Positions 43,981 to 51,976 of a stretch of 64,000 nucleotides of DNA are shown piece by piece. The stretch covers positions 1 to 64,000 of the forward strand of contig JAWKYW010000014.1 of the NCBI GenBank assembly GCA_041396245.1, written 5' to 3'. Under the pieces are notes generated by a model. The model was not told the DNA's origin, ran no database searches, and was given only the letters and a program-made list of their open reading frames with translations. The first letter of the stretch is position 1. The number at the start of each line of letters is the position of its first letter. The translations under genes were made by a program, and so were the position numbers. The stretch is from Desulfobacillus sp041396245 (lineage in GTDB: Bacteria > Pseudomonadota > Gammaproteobacteria > Burkholderiales > Rhodocyclaceae).

Positions 43981-45681
43981 ATGGGACAACGCATAACGAT
44001 CGATCCGATCACCCGCATCGAAGGCCACCTGCGCATCGACTGCGAGGTGGATGGCGGCAAGGTCTCCAAGGCCTGGTCCTCGGGCCAGATGTGGCGCGGC
44101 GTGGAACTCATCCTGCTCGGGCGCGATCCGCGCGACGCCTGGGCCATCACCCAGCGCATCTGCGGCGTGTGCACCACGGTGCATGCCATCGCCTCGGTGC
44201 GCGCGGTGGAGAACGCGCTGCAGATGGAAGTGCCGCTCAACGCCCAGTACATCCGCAACCTGATCATCCTGGCGCACGCGGTGCACGACCACATCGTGCA
44301 TTTCTACCACCTCTCCGCGCTCGACTGGGTCGACGTCGTCTCGGCCCTGAAGGCCGACCCGGACGCCACCTCGAAGCTGGCCGAGAGCCTGTCCTCCTGG
44401 CACGGCAACGGCAAGTTCGAGATGCGCGCGGTGAAGGAGCGCCTGAAGGGCTTCGTCGACGGCGGCCAGCTCGGCATCTTCAGCAACGGCTACTGGGGCC
44501 ACCCGGCGATGAAGCTGCCGCCGGAAGTGAACCTGCTGGCCGTGGCGCACTACCTGCAGGCCCTCGACATCCAGAGGAAGGCCAACAAGATCGTCTCGAT
44601 CCTCGGCAGCAAGACGCCGCACATCCAGAACGTCGCCGTCGGCGGCGTCTCCAACGCCATCTCCACCGACAGCTATTCCACCCTCGGCGTCGAGCGCCTG
44701 CTCGCCATCAAGGGCTGGATCGACGAGCTGGCCGACTTCGTCAAGAACGTCTATCTGATCGACGTCGCCGCGGTCGGCGCCTTCTACGCCGACTGGACCA
44801 AATACGGCGCCGGCGTCACCAACTACCTTGCCGCGCCGGACATCCCGCTCGACACCAAGGGCACCCAGTTCGCCCTGCCCGGCGGCTACATCGCCGGCCG
44901 CGACCTGGCCGCCTTCAAGCCCATCAAGACCTTCAACGACGAGTACTGGGTGAAGGGCGTCGAGGAAAGCGCCAAGCACTCCTGGTACGAGGGTTCCAAG
45001 CCGCTGCATCCCTACAAGGGCGAGACCAAGCCGCAGTACACCGACTTCAAGGAAGACGGCAAGTACTCCTGGCTGAAGTCGCCGACCTTCTACGGCAAGC
45101 CGGCCCAGGTCGGCCCGCTGGCGCGCGTGCTGTGCATGCTGGCCGCCGGCCACGAGCCGACCAAGAAGTACGCCACCGCCGCGCTCGACACCGTCTCGGC
45201 GCTGGCCAAGACCAAGGTCGGGCTCGACGCCATGCACTCCACCATCGGCCGCCATGCCGCTCGCGCCGTCTCCTGCGCGGTGCAGGTCGACATGCTCGCC
45301 GACCAGTGGCAGCTGCTGGTGAACAACATCGCGAAGGGCGACGTCGTCACCTTCAACAAGCCGACTTTCCCGAAGGGCGAGATCATGGGCCAGGGCTTCC
45401 ACGAGGCGCCGCGCGGCCTGCTCTCGCACTGGGTCGTCATCGACGACGGCAAGATCAAGAACTACCAGTGCGTCGTGCCCTCGACCTGGAACGCCTGCCC
45501 GAGGAACGACAAGGACGAGCCGGGGCCCTACGAGGCGTCCATCGCCGACAACCCCATCGCCGATCCGGAGAAGCCGCTGGAAGTGCTGCGCACGGTGCAC
45601 TCCTTCGACCCGTGCATCGCCTGCGCCATCCACGTCACCGACACCGAGAACGGCAGCGCGATCACCGTCAAGGCCAAATAA
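43981..45681 (+). CDS. hybC: [NiFe] hydrogenase large subunit (HybC type)
   Basis: This is the catalytic subunit holding the NiFe(CN)2CO centre. The 566-residue protein has the N-terminal pair RICGVC (Cys61, Cys64) and the C-terminal pair DPCIACAIH (Cys545, Cys548, His551). The 15 residues after His551 form the peptide removed by the HybD protease once nickel is inserted. AAGGAGAG precedes the ATG. It probably crosses the membrane as a complex with HybO. Confidence 0.96.
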   Translation: MGQRITIDPITRIEGHLRIDCEVDGGKVSKAWSSGQMWRGVELILLGRDPRDAWAITQRICGVCTTVHAIASVRAVENALQMEVPLNAQYIRNLIILAHAVHDHIVHFYHLSALDWVDVVSALKADPDATSKLAESLSSWHGNGKFEMRAVKERLKGFVDGGQLGIFSNGYWGHPAMKLPPEVNLLAVAHYLQALDIQRKANKIVSILGSKTPHIQNVAVGGVSNAISTDSYSTLGVERLLAIKGWIDELADFVKNVYLIDVAAVGAFYADWTKYGAGVTNYLAAPDIPLDTKGTQFALPGGYIAGRDLAAFKPIKTFNDEYWVKGVEESAKHSWYEGSKPLHPYKGETKPQYTDFKEDGKYSWLKSPTFYGKPAQVGPLARVLCMLAAGHEPTKKYATAALDTVSALAKTKVGLDAMHSTIGRHAARAVSCAVQVDMLADQWQLLVNNIAKGDVVTFNKPTFPKGEIMGQGFHEAPRGLLSHWVVIDDGKIKNYQCVVPSTWNACPRNDKDEPGPYEASIADNPIADPEKPLEVLRTVHSFDPCIACAIHVTDTENGSAITVKAK

Positions 45682-45698
45682 GGCAGCAAAACCTCTAA

Positions 45699-45774
45699 CC
45701 ACAGAGGCACAGAGACACAGAGAAGGCAAAAGCATGCCGATGTTGTAGTTCTCTGTGCCTCTGTGTCTCTGTGG
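45699..45774. repeat. hairpin repeat (CACAGAG family) after hybC
   Basis: 24-base arms built from CACAGAG units (45699-45722 and 45751-45774) have two mismatched positions and a 28-base loop. The element is close in sequence to the one at 10375. It lies between hybC and hybD. Confidence 0.85.
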
Positions 45775-45810
45775 TGAAGGGTTCTATACTGTGCTTTCCT
45801 TCTGTCCTCA

Positions 45811-46359
45811 ATGAACAACATGCGCATCGTCATCCTCGGCATCGGCAACACCATCCTCAGCGACGAGGGCGTCGGCGTGCATGCGGCCGAGGCCCTGCGC
45901 GCGGCCTATGCGGTGCCGGAGAACATCGAAGTCATCGACGGCGGCACCGCCGGCATGGAGCTGCTCGACCCGCTTGCCGGCGTCGACCTGCTGGTGGTGC
46001 TCGACGCCGTCAAGGCGAAGCGCGCGCCCGGCACGGTGATCACGCTCACCGGCAAGGAAGTGCCGGTGTTCTTCCGCAGCAAGCTCTCGCCGCACCAGGT
46101 TAGCATCTGCGACGTGCTCGCCAGCCTCGAATTCGCCGGCGATCCGCCGAAGGACCTGGTGCTGATCGGCTGCGAGCCGCTCAGCCTGGAGCTCGGCACC
46201 GAGCTGACGCCGACCGTTGCGGAGAAAGTGTCGGAGATGGTCGCCGCCGCCGTGGCGCAGCTCGCCGCGCGCGGCATCGTTCTCGAACCTGTTGGTCGGG
46301 CTTCAGCCCGACAACAGCCGTCATTGCCGGCCCCCGATCAGGTCGAGGGCAGGCTCTGA
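45811..46359 (+). CDS. hybD: hydrogenase maturation protease HybD
   Basis: This nickel-dependent endopeptidase trims the HybC C terminus. The 182-residue protein has the family motifs LGIGNTILSDEGVGVHAAEA near 10, DGGTAGMELLDPL near 45 and LIGCEPLSLELGTELTP near 118. The last 22 residues or so (VGRASARQQPSLPAPDQ and on) are encoded by a REP-like palindrome, so the original stop was likely lost and the tail is extended. Starts at 45811 and at the next Met (45820) are both possible. Confidence 0.93.
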   Translation: MNNMRIVILGIGNTILSDEGVGVHAAEALRAAYAVPENIEVIDGGTAGMELLDPLAGVDLLVVLDAVKAKRAPGTVITLTGKEVPVFFRSKLSPHQVSICDVLASLEFAGDPPKDLVLIGCEPLSLELGTELTPTVAEKVSEMVAAAVAQLAARGIVLEPVGRASARQQPSLPAPDQVEGRL

Positions 46360-46370
46360 AGGCCGACCTA
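46291..46370. repeat. REP-like palindromes overlapping the hybD 3' end
   Basis: TTGGTCGGGCTTCAGCCCGA at 46293-46312 forms a compact hairpin. A degenerate inverted partner ending AGGCCGACCTA lies at 46360-46370. The unit matches those at 6701 and 51672. It is translated as the C-terminal tail of HybD and reaches the hypC ribosome site. Confidence 0.75.
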
Positions 46371-46375
46371 CGACC

Positions 46376-46621
46376 ATGTGCCTCGCCATCCCCTCGCGCG
46401 TCCTCGAGATCGACGACCTGACGGCGGTGGTCGACACCGCCGGCGAACGGCGCCAGGTCAATCTCATGCTGATGCACGAGGACGTCGCCGTCGGCGACTA
46501 CGTCCTCATCCAGCACGGCCAGTTCGCCTACGAGCGTGTCGACGCCGAGCGCGCCCGCGAGACCCTGGCGCTGATGGACGAAATCTTCGCCCAGGGCTCC
46601 GCCGATGTCCGCGCCTGGTAG
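46376..46621 (+). CDS. hypC: hydrogenase assembly chaperone HypC
   Basis: This 81-residue chaperone begins MCLAIPSRVLEIDD; Cys2 is the essential residue that binds the Fe(CN)2CO precursor and the large subunit. VDTAGERRQVNLMLM and VAVGDYVLIQHGQFAYERVD are typical. Its 3' end overlaps hybE by 17 bases. The partners hypA, B, D, E and F are not in the window. Confidence 0.95.
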   Translation: MCLAIPSRVLEIDDLTAVVDTAGERRQVNLMLMHEDVAVGDYVLIQHGQFAYERVDAERARETLALMDEIFAQGSADVRAW

Positions 46622-47153
46622 TCCGGAAACCCTTCGCATCCACGCCGAAGACCCCTCGCGCCTCCTCGAAGCCGCCTTCCGCCGCATCCAGGCGGAGACG
46701 ATGGCCGACGTGCCGATCCTCAATCCCGCGCTCACCGTTGAAGCCCTCGGCTTCACCCGCCGGCAGGAGCACTGGCTCGGCATCGTCATCACGCCCTGGT
46801 TCATGAACCTGGTGCTGGTGCCGGGGGCATCCGTGTCGTGGCAGAGCGTGGCGCCGGGACAGCGCCTGTTTCGCAACTTCCCCTCGGGCGACTTCGCCTT
46901 CCTCGGCAGCAATGAGCCCGAAATCGGCGAATTCCAGTCCTGCTCGCTCTTCTCCCCCATGGCGCAGTTTGCCGACCAGGCCGGCGCCCGTGACGTTGCA
47001 CACGCCGCGCTGGCAGCGCTCCTGCGCGAACCGGCCGCCGCACAGGTCGCCATCGCGCCGAACGCCGCCGCCCTCGAAGACCCCAAACAAGCGGCCCTCG
47101 AACGCCCGATGAGCAAGCGCGAATTCCTCGGCGGCGTGTTCAGGCGCAGCTAG
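46605..47153 (+). CDS. hybE: hydrogenase assembly chaperone HybE
   Basis: HybE helps prepare the small subunit or check complex assembly before Tat export. The 182-residue protein matches the family: VPILNPALTVEALGFTRRQ, WLGIVITPWFMNLVLVPG and FPSGDFAFLGSNEPEIGEFQ SCSLFSPM. It overlaps hypC by 17 bases and the convergent methyltransferase gene by 4 bases. Confidence 0.93.
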   Translation: MSAPGSPETLRIHAEDPSRLLEAAFRRIQAETMADVPILNPALTVEALGFTRRQEHWLGIVITPWFMNLVLVPGASVSWQSVAPGQRLFRNFPSGDFAFLGSNEPEIGEFQSCSLFSPMAQFADQAGARDVAHAALAALLREPAAAQVAIAPNAAALEDPKQAALERPMSKREFLGGVFRRS

Positions 47154-47773
47154 ACGGCAATCGCCTCGCCCCAGTAGTGGTAGGACACGATCCTCGGCCC
47201 GGGGATGTACATCGACTGCACCTGCGGGTCGAAGCCGGCTTCCTTCAGGATGGCCGGGATGTCGCGGTCGAGCTGGCAGCCGCCGGCGAGCGGGCTCCAG
47301 AACGGCTGAATGCGGCTCTGCCACTTGCGCACGTTTTCATCCGGCGCGCGGCCGTGCTCGGAAAACAGCAGCCGGCCGCCGGGCCTGAGCACGCGGCGCA
47401 CCTCGCGCAGCGCCGCCACCGGATCGGGAATGGTGCACAGCGTATAGGTGCTGACCACCGTGTCGAAGGCGGCGTCCGCCAGCGGCAGCTTTTCGGCCGT
47501 GATGCCGACCATCTCCACCGGCAGCCGCGCCGCGCGGCTGCGCTTCAGCGCCAGATGGTGCATGCGCAGCGACGGCTCGACGCCGACGAGCTCGACCACG
47601 CGGCCGGTGTCGTAGAAGGGCAGGTTGAGCCCGGTGCCGAGGCCGATCTCCAGCACGCGGCCCTGCGCCAGCGGGATCACCTTCTTCCGCTGCTCGCCGA
47701 CCGACTTCATGCCGCAGGCGAAGTCGATCAGCCAGGGCAGCACGTTGCGTTCGTACCAGTTGCCGTGTGACAT
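47150..47773 (-). CDS. class I SAM-dependent methyltransferase
   Basis: This 207-residue protein has SAM-binding motif I GRVLEIGLGTGLNLPFY near 38, an acidic residue closing strand two (ELVGVEPSLRMHHLALKR), and DTVVSTYTLCTIPDPVAALR near 105. It matches the UbiE/Methyltransf_11-like group. The closest known proteins are often annotated as thiol or phospholipid methyltransferases, but I cannot fix the substrate. It is convergent with hybE. Confidence 0.9.
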   Translation of the reverse strand: MSHGNWYERNVLPWLIDFACGMKSVGEQRKKVIPLAQGRVLEIGLGTGLNLPFYDTGRVVELVGVEPSLRMHHLALKRSRAARLPVEMVGITAEKLPLADAAFDTVVSTYTLCTIPDPVAALREVRRVLRPGGRLLFSEHGRAPDENVRKWQSRIQPFWSPLAGGCQLDRDIPAILKEAGFDPQVQSMYIPGPRIVSYHYWGEAIAV

Positions 47774-47802
47774 CCAGGATCCTCGCTAATACCAAGACAA
47801 TC

Positions 47803-47912
47803 GCATCCCCCCTTTGAAAAAGGGGGGCCAGGGGGGATTTACCGGCCCATGCCAGGAACCAACCACTTCAAATCCTCCCTGTCCCTCCTTTTGCAAAGGA
47901 GGGGACCCTCCG
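47803..47912. repeat. two CCCCCC/GGGGGG-type inverted repeats
   Basis: CATCCCCCCTTTGAAAAAGG with its complement at 47803-47840 is almost the same as the repeat at 17340. A related but diverged unit lies at 47868-47912 (AATCCTCCCTGTCCCTCC and complement). They occupy the gap between the methyltransferase gene and the membrane protein gene. Confidence 0.75.
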
Positions 47913-48031
47913 ATGGGCAACCTCGCAGGTTCAAATGCGATTGCCCTGTTGCCAATGCCAGCGCGCAGTATAGCCGTCGCCGTCTGCGGTAAAGTGCCGG
48001 AACGCGCAACGGAAAAGGGGAGGGCGGAGGG

Positions 48032-48832
48032 ATGGACGAGCAAGGTTCCGTCAGGATCGAAGCGCTGCGGCGCAATCTGCTGCTGGCGCTGCTGGCCGTC
48101 GCCGTCGCCTGTGCATGGCTCAGGCCGCTCGACGACCTGGCCGGCGCCCAGGCGCAGGCCGGCTTCAAGCGCGCGGTGGCGAGCTTCGCCACGGCGCGGG
48201 CGCTGAATGCCGTGATCTCCGTCGTACAGGGTACCGAGCTCTCCGTGCAGCCGCTCGGCGTCGGCGTCACCCTCACGCCCGGCCAGATGCTCGACCCGCT
48301 GAACGACCTCGTCGAGCGCTTCTCCGACCTCATGCTCATGGCGAGCGTCGCCTTCGGCGTGCAACTGCTGCTGATCGAGGTCGGCGTGCACTGGGGCATG
48401 TCGCTGGCGCTGACGCTGGCGGCCCTCGCCTGGGCATGGCCCTACCTGAAACGCAAACAGTCGCCCGCGCTGCTCACCCGCGTGCTGGTGGCGCTGCTGC
48501 TGGTGCGCTTCATCGTGCCGGCCGCCGGCATGGCGAGCGACGTCGTCTACCGCGGCTTCATGCAGGCACAGTACGCCGCCGGCCAGCAGGGCATCGAGCA
48601 GGCCTCGCAGGCCATCGGCGCGCTCGCTCCCGCCGACGGCGCCGCCGACAAGAAGTGGTGGCAGCTCGACAGGCACATCAAGCAGCTCGGCGACACCATC
48701 GACAAGACCGTCGAGCACGCCATCCGCCTCATCGTCGTCTTCCTGCTGCAGACCCTGATCCTGCCCCTGGCCGTGTTCTGGATCCTCCTGCGCAGCGGGC
48801 GGATGCTGACGGCGGCGGGCGCGGGGAATTAG
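48032..48832 (+). CDS. uncharacterised inner-membrane protein
   Basis: This 266-residue protein has about five hydrophobic segments: LLLALLAVAVACAWL near 15, LMLMASVAFGVQLLLIEVGV near 108, SLALTLAALAWAWPYL, LLTRVLVALLLVRFIV and LIVVFLLQTLILPLAVFWIL at the C terminus. A charged amphipathic stretch DRHIKQLGDTIDKTVEHAIR precedes the last one. The family is unknown to me. The last 40 bases or so of the gene and its trailer recur at 51365, 54116 and 55565. Confidence 0.82.
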   Translation: MDEQGSVRIEALRRNLLLALLAVAVACAWLRPLDDLAGAQAQAGFKRAVASFATARALNAVISVVQGTELSVQPLGVGVTLTPGQMLDPLNDLVERFSDLMLMASVAFGVQLLLIEVGVHWGMSLALTLAALAWAWPYLKRKQSPALLTRVLVALLLVRFIVPAAGMASDVVYRGFMQAQYAAGQQGIEQASQAIGALAPADGAADKKWWQLDRHIKQLGDTIDKTVEHAIRLIVVFLLQTLILPLAVFWILLRSGRMLTAAGAGN

Positions 48833-48954
48833 CGAAGCGGGAACGGTCGGATCGGGAGAAAGTCAGTCGCCGGGATACGTCGATGATTTCCCGGAATCCA
48901 CGCAGAAGCGGCAATCAGTCTGCTGCCGTCGGGCCAGGGCGACCTCGCCGTCTC

Positions 48955-49851
48955 TCAAACCAGCACCCCCGCCAGTTGCTCCCGCAACCACACTTGCGCC
49001 GGATCCGCATGCGCGCGCGCGTGCCATCCCATCATGATGGCAAAACCGGCGATTTCGCAGGGCGGCGCAAGCACCTCGAGTTGCTGTGCCCAGGCGCGGG
49101 CGAGACGGGCGGGCACGGTGGCGACGAGGTCGCTCGCCGCGATGACGCTGGGCACCAGCAGGAAGCTGTTGAGGGAGACGGTCACACGCCGGCTGCGACC
49201 CAGTGCGGCCAGGCTATCGTCCACGACCCCGATGAACCCCCCGCCGCTCGGCGAAACGAGCACGTGTTCCAGCGCGCAGAACCGGTCAAGGTCGAGCGGC
49301 TGGCCGGCCAGCGGGTGGTCGCGCCGCATCACGCACTGGAAGCGTTCTTCATAGAGCGTCCTGGCTCGCAGGTTGGGCGGTGTTGCCGTTCTTGATCCCA
49401 GCCACAGGTCGATCTCGCCCGTCGCCATCTGTTCCTGTGTCCGCGCGCCGTCATAGGACAACAGCGCGATCCTGCAGCCCGGAGCGACACGCCCGAGTCG
49501 TGCGGCGAGCACGGCGCCGGCCACGCTGTGGATTGCATCGCTGGCGACAATCCTGAAGGTCTGTTCGGCGGAGGCTGGATCAAATGAACGCGCACTGGCG
49601 ACGAGTCCCTGAATCCGGGCGAGCGCTTCACGCAAGGGTTCGCGCAGCGCTTCGGCGCCGGAGGTCAGCGTCATGCCGCGTGCGGCGGGGATCAGGAGCG
49701 GATCACCGAAGGCGCTCCGCAACTGTTTCAACTGCGCCGACAGTGCCGGCTGCGAGAGGCCAAGACGCTGGGCCGCGCGGGTGACATTGCCTTCGGCAAG
49801 CAGCACGTCGAGCGAGACCAGGAGATTGAGGTCGAGTCTGGAGGGAGGCAT
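48955..49851 (-). CDS. LysR-family transcriptional regulator
   Basis: This 298-residue regulator has an N-terminal helix-turn-helix (DVLLAEGNVTRAAQRLGLSQ PALSAQLKQL) and a C-terminal effector domain. ATG at 49851 is favoured over 49866, because the longer start would lie in the operator palindrome. It is divergent from the SDR and quinone-reductase genes and most likely controls them in response to a small inducer that I cannot identify. Confidence 0.92.
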   Translation of the reverse strand: MPPSRLDLNLLVSLDVLLAEGNVTRAAQRLGLSQPALSAQLKQLRSAFGDPLLIPAARGMTLTSGAEALREPLREALARIQGLVASARSFDPASAEQTFRIVASDAIHSVAGAVLAARLGRVAPGCRIALLSYDGARTQEQMATGEIDLWLGSRTATPPNLRARTLYEERFQCVMRRDHPLAGQPLDLDRFCALEHVLVSPSGGGFIGVVDDSLAALGRSRRVTVSLNSFLLVPSVIAASDLVATVPARLARAWAQQLEVLAPPCEIAGFAIMMGWHARAHADPAQVWLREQLAGVLV

Positions 49852-49857
49852 AGCTAT

Positions 49858-49904
49858 CCAATTCATGGATTGTTCGTATAACGATAATCCATTTTATGAA
49901 TTGG
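49858..49904. promoter_or_regulatory. inverted-repeat operator for the LysR regulator
   Basis: CCAATTCATGGATT (49858-49871) faces AATCCATTTTATGAATTGG (49886-49904): a dyad with a 4-base interruption in one arm. It sits between the LysR start and the divergent SDR gene, the normal position for a LysR operator. A/T content is high here. Confidence 0.75.
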
Positions 49905-49958
49905 TGGTCACTTCCTAGAATGAAAACCTCGAAACCATCAATGCGCAGGAGACTCGCC

Positions 49959-50687
49959 ATGTCACTGGCTCAGCAACGCATTCTTATCCTCGGTGGAAGC
50001 AATGGCATGGGGCTGGCCACCGCCCAACGACTGGCTCGCGCCGATGCCGAGGTGTTCATCGCGGGCCGTGTGCAGGCGAAACTCGATACGGCGCTGGTCA
50101 CGATCGCCGGCCGTGCCGAGGGACTCGTTCTCGACTTCACGGACCCGGCATCCCTCGCTGCCGCATGCGAGCGGCTTGGCAGGATCGATCACCTGGTGCT
50201 TGCGGCGTCGAGCGATGCCGCCTGGGGGCCTTTCGCGCAGATCCCGGCCGACGCACTGCGCCGCGCCCTTGAAGGCAAGCTGCTCGGTTACTGGCAGGCC
50301 CTTCAGACGATGCTGCCGATACTGCGCCGTGACGGCTCGGTGGTGATGCTGACCGGCGCCGCCGCGCGCACGGCAATGCCCGGAACGGCCGGACTTGCCG
50401 CGGTCAATGGCGCGATCGCGCAGATGGCGATGACCTTGGCCAAGGAACTGGCGCCGCTGCGCGTCAATGTCGTGTCTCCGGGCCTGGTCGACACCCCTGC
50501 CTACGACGGTCTGCCTGCGGAAGCCAAACGGGGCCTGTTTGAAGCGGCGGCAAGGAGCCTGCCGGCAGGACGCACGGGCATTCCCGAAGACGTTGCCGGA
50601 GCGGTTGAGTTTCTGCTGGAAAACACGTTCGCCACCGGTGCGCTGCTGGATGTCGATGGCGGCGCCCGCATGAGTCTTCAAGGATAG
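49959..50687 (+). CDS. short-chain dehydrogenase/reductase
   Basis: This 242-residue NAD(P)-dependent SDR has a Rossmann glycine motif ILGGSNGMGLATAQ near residue 10. The NAG-like motif is LVLAASSDAAWG, and the catalytic region VVMLTGAAART..GTAGLAAVNGAIAQ has Ala/Val where Tyr-x-x-x-Lys is expected. The classical catalytic Tyr/Lys therefore seem absent, so activity may differ. ATG at 49959 has AGGAGACTC upstream. It is followed 5 bases later by a flavin quinone-reductase-like gene. Confidence 0.88.
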   Translation: MSLAQQRILILGGSNGMGLATAQRLARADAEVFIAGRVQAKLDTALVTIAGRAEGLVLDFTDPASLAAACERLGRIDHLVLAASSDAAWGPFAQIPADALRRALEGKLLGYWQALQTMLPILRRDGSVVMLTGAAARTAMPGTAGLAAVNGAIAQMAMTLAKELAPLRVNVVSPGLVDTPAYDGLPAEAKRGLFEAAARSLPAGRTGIPEDVAGAVEFLLENTFATGALLDVDGGARMSLQG

Positions 50688-50692
50688 CGGCG

Positions 50693-51361
50693 ATGAATGT
50701 ACTGATCGTATTCGCCCACCCGGAACCGAAAAGCTTCAACGGCGCGCTGTTCGACACGGCGGTCAAGTCGCTCAGCGAGGCCGGCCATGGCGTGGCCGCC
50801 AGCGATCTCTACCGCATGGGCTTCAACCCGGTTTCGGACCGTCGCAACTTCACGTCGGTGAAAGAGGCGGAATTCCTGAAGCTCCAGATCGAGGAAATGC
50901 ATGCGACCGAAGTCGGCGGTTTTGCACCCGATATCGAGGCCGAACTCCGGAAAGTGGAAGCGGCAGACCTGATGATCTGGCAATTTCCGCTGTGGTGGTT
51001 CGGCATGCCGGCGATTCTCAAAGGCTGGGCGGATCGGGTGTTCGCCATGGGCCGGACTTACGGTTACGGCCACATCTACGAGACGGGGGTGTTCAAGGGC
51101 AAGCGCGCGCTCCTGTCGCTGACCACCGGCGGCCCGCAGGAAGCGTACACGCCCGATGGCTTCAACGGTGATCTGGACGCGATCCTTCGCCCGATGCAGC
51201 GCGGTATCCTGGAATTCACGGGCTTTTCCGTGCTTCGCCCGCAAGTGCATTGGCAACCGGTGCGCGTCGAACCCGCGGAAAGGAAGGCGTGGCTCGATGC
51301 CTGGAGCGATCGCTTGCGCGGTATCGAGCAGGAAGCGCCGATTGTTGTCGGTCGTTATTGA
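50693..51361 (+). CDS. NAD(P)H quinone oxidoreductase (NQO1/KefF-like flavoprotein)
   Basis: This 222-residue flavodoxin-fold protein has VLIVFAHPEPKSFNGALFDT at the start (FMN/FAD phosphate loop), QFPLWWFGMPAILKGWADRV near 100 and LLSLTTGGPQEAYTPDG near 145, as in NQO1/MdaB-type enzymes. It probably reduces quinones by two electrons. It is co-transcribed with the SDR under the LysR regulator, suggesting a response to reactive carbonyls or quinones. Confidence 0.9.
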   Translation: MNVLIVFAHPEPKSFNGALFDTAVKSLSEAGHGVAASDLYRMGFNPVSDRRNFTSVKEAEFLKLQIEEMHATEVGGFAPDIEAELRKVEAADLMIWQFPLWWFGMPAILKGWADRVFAMGRTYGYGHIYETGVFKGKRALLSLTTGGPQEAYTPDGFNGDLDAILRPMQRGILEFTGFSVLRPQVHWQPVRVEPAERKAWLDAWSDRLRGIEQEAPIVVGRY

Positions 51362-51364
51362 TAT

Positions 51365-51625
51365 CCGTTTCCTCCAGCGCAGCGGACGCATGCTGGCGGC
51401 GTCGGGCGCGGGCACATGACGGGCCGGACGTTTGCGACGCTCCCGGTGCCAGACTTTCAATTGGCCGACAGTTAACCTTGCAATTGGCCGACAGGGAAAT
51501 GTGCGCTGGATTCGGCGACGGCTTGCATGCCGTTCCTATCCTCGCTTTGTCGGCGCCGGGGGGGAATTTGCGAAGCGGGATCAAGCGGATCGGGAAAAGT
51601 CAGTTGCTGGGATACGGCGACAATA
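51365..51625 (+). pseudogene. deleted copy of the ATPase module found intact at 54116-55665
   Basis: The order of pieces equals that of the intact module. A CGCAGCGG.CGCATGCTG.CGGC head lies at 51365-51400, then ACATGACGGGCCGGACGTT, then two CAATTGGCCG promoter repeats. The sequence jumps directly to the gene's 3' end (AATGTGCGCTGGATTCGGCG against AATGTGCGCCGGATTCGGCG at 55450), followed by the shared trailer GCGGATCGGGAAAAGTCAGT. About 1.2 kb of the ATPase gene is missing. The junction falls at a CAATTGGCCG repeat, as if removed by recombination between short repeats. Confidence 0.8.
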
Positions 51626-51671
51626 CAGTAGGAATTCACCCTTTCGGCCAGGAGCGGCCATGGCAATGACT

Positions 51672-51742
51672 TGTAGGTCGGCCTTCAGGCCGACTTGGGT
51701 GCTTGCGTGACCGCCAAAGTCGGCCTTCAGGCCGACCTACAA
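51672..51742. repeat. REP-like mirrored pair
   Basis: TGTAGGTCGGCCTTCAGGCC followed by GAC, and its inverted copy ending GGCCTTCAGGCCGACCTACA, lie 24 bases apart. Each is a hairpin, and the two together form a larger dyad. It is the clearest BIME-like unit in the window. Confidence 0.82.
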
Positions 51743-51807
51743 ACATACGGCCGCAACGGGTCGAGAGCTCCCCTCCGCCGTCCTCCAGCAACTGACTTTC
51801 CCCGGAC

Positions 51808-51936
51808 TCACGAACTCAGCTCGCGCAGGTCGGCGAGCAGGGCGTCTACGCTCTCCGGCCGTGTGTCCCAGGCGCACATGAGGCGCGCGCCGCCGGCGCC
51901 GATGAAGGTGTAGAAGCGCCAGCCGCCTTGGCACAA
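51808..51936 (-). pseudogene. truncated duplicate of the 3' end of the threonine aldolase gene
   Basis: About 130 bases, with 36 bases of trailer (51772-51807), are closely similar to 61705-61872, the end of intact ltaE and its trailer. The minus-strand reading keeps the C-terminal aldolase sequence (FYTFIGAGGARLMCAWDT, ending ADLRELS). Homology stops abruptly at about 51936. It is a non-functional end fragment and forms one direct repeat flanking the mosaic island. Confidence 0.82.
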
Positions 51937-51956
51937 CCCCTTCCAATTTCCTGCAA

Positions 51957-51973
51957 TGTATGATAATCATACA
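51957..51973. promoter_or_regulatory. perfect 17-base palindrome before the first ATPase gene
   Basis: TGTATGAT-A-ATCATACA ends 3 bases before the ATG at 51977. It is a probable operator, or a self-regulation site, at the very start of the gene. No ribosome site is visible, so the transcript may be nearly leaderless. Confidence 0.7.
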
Positions 51974-51976
51974 TAC

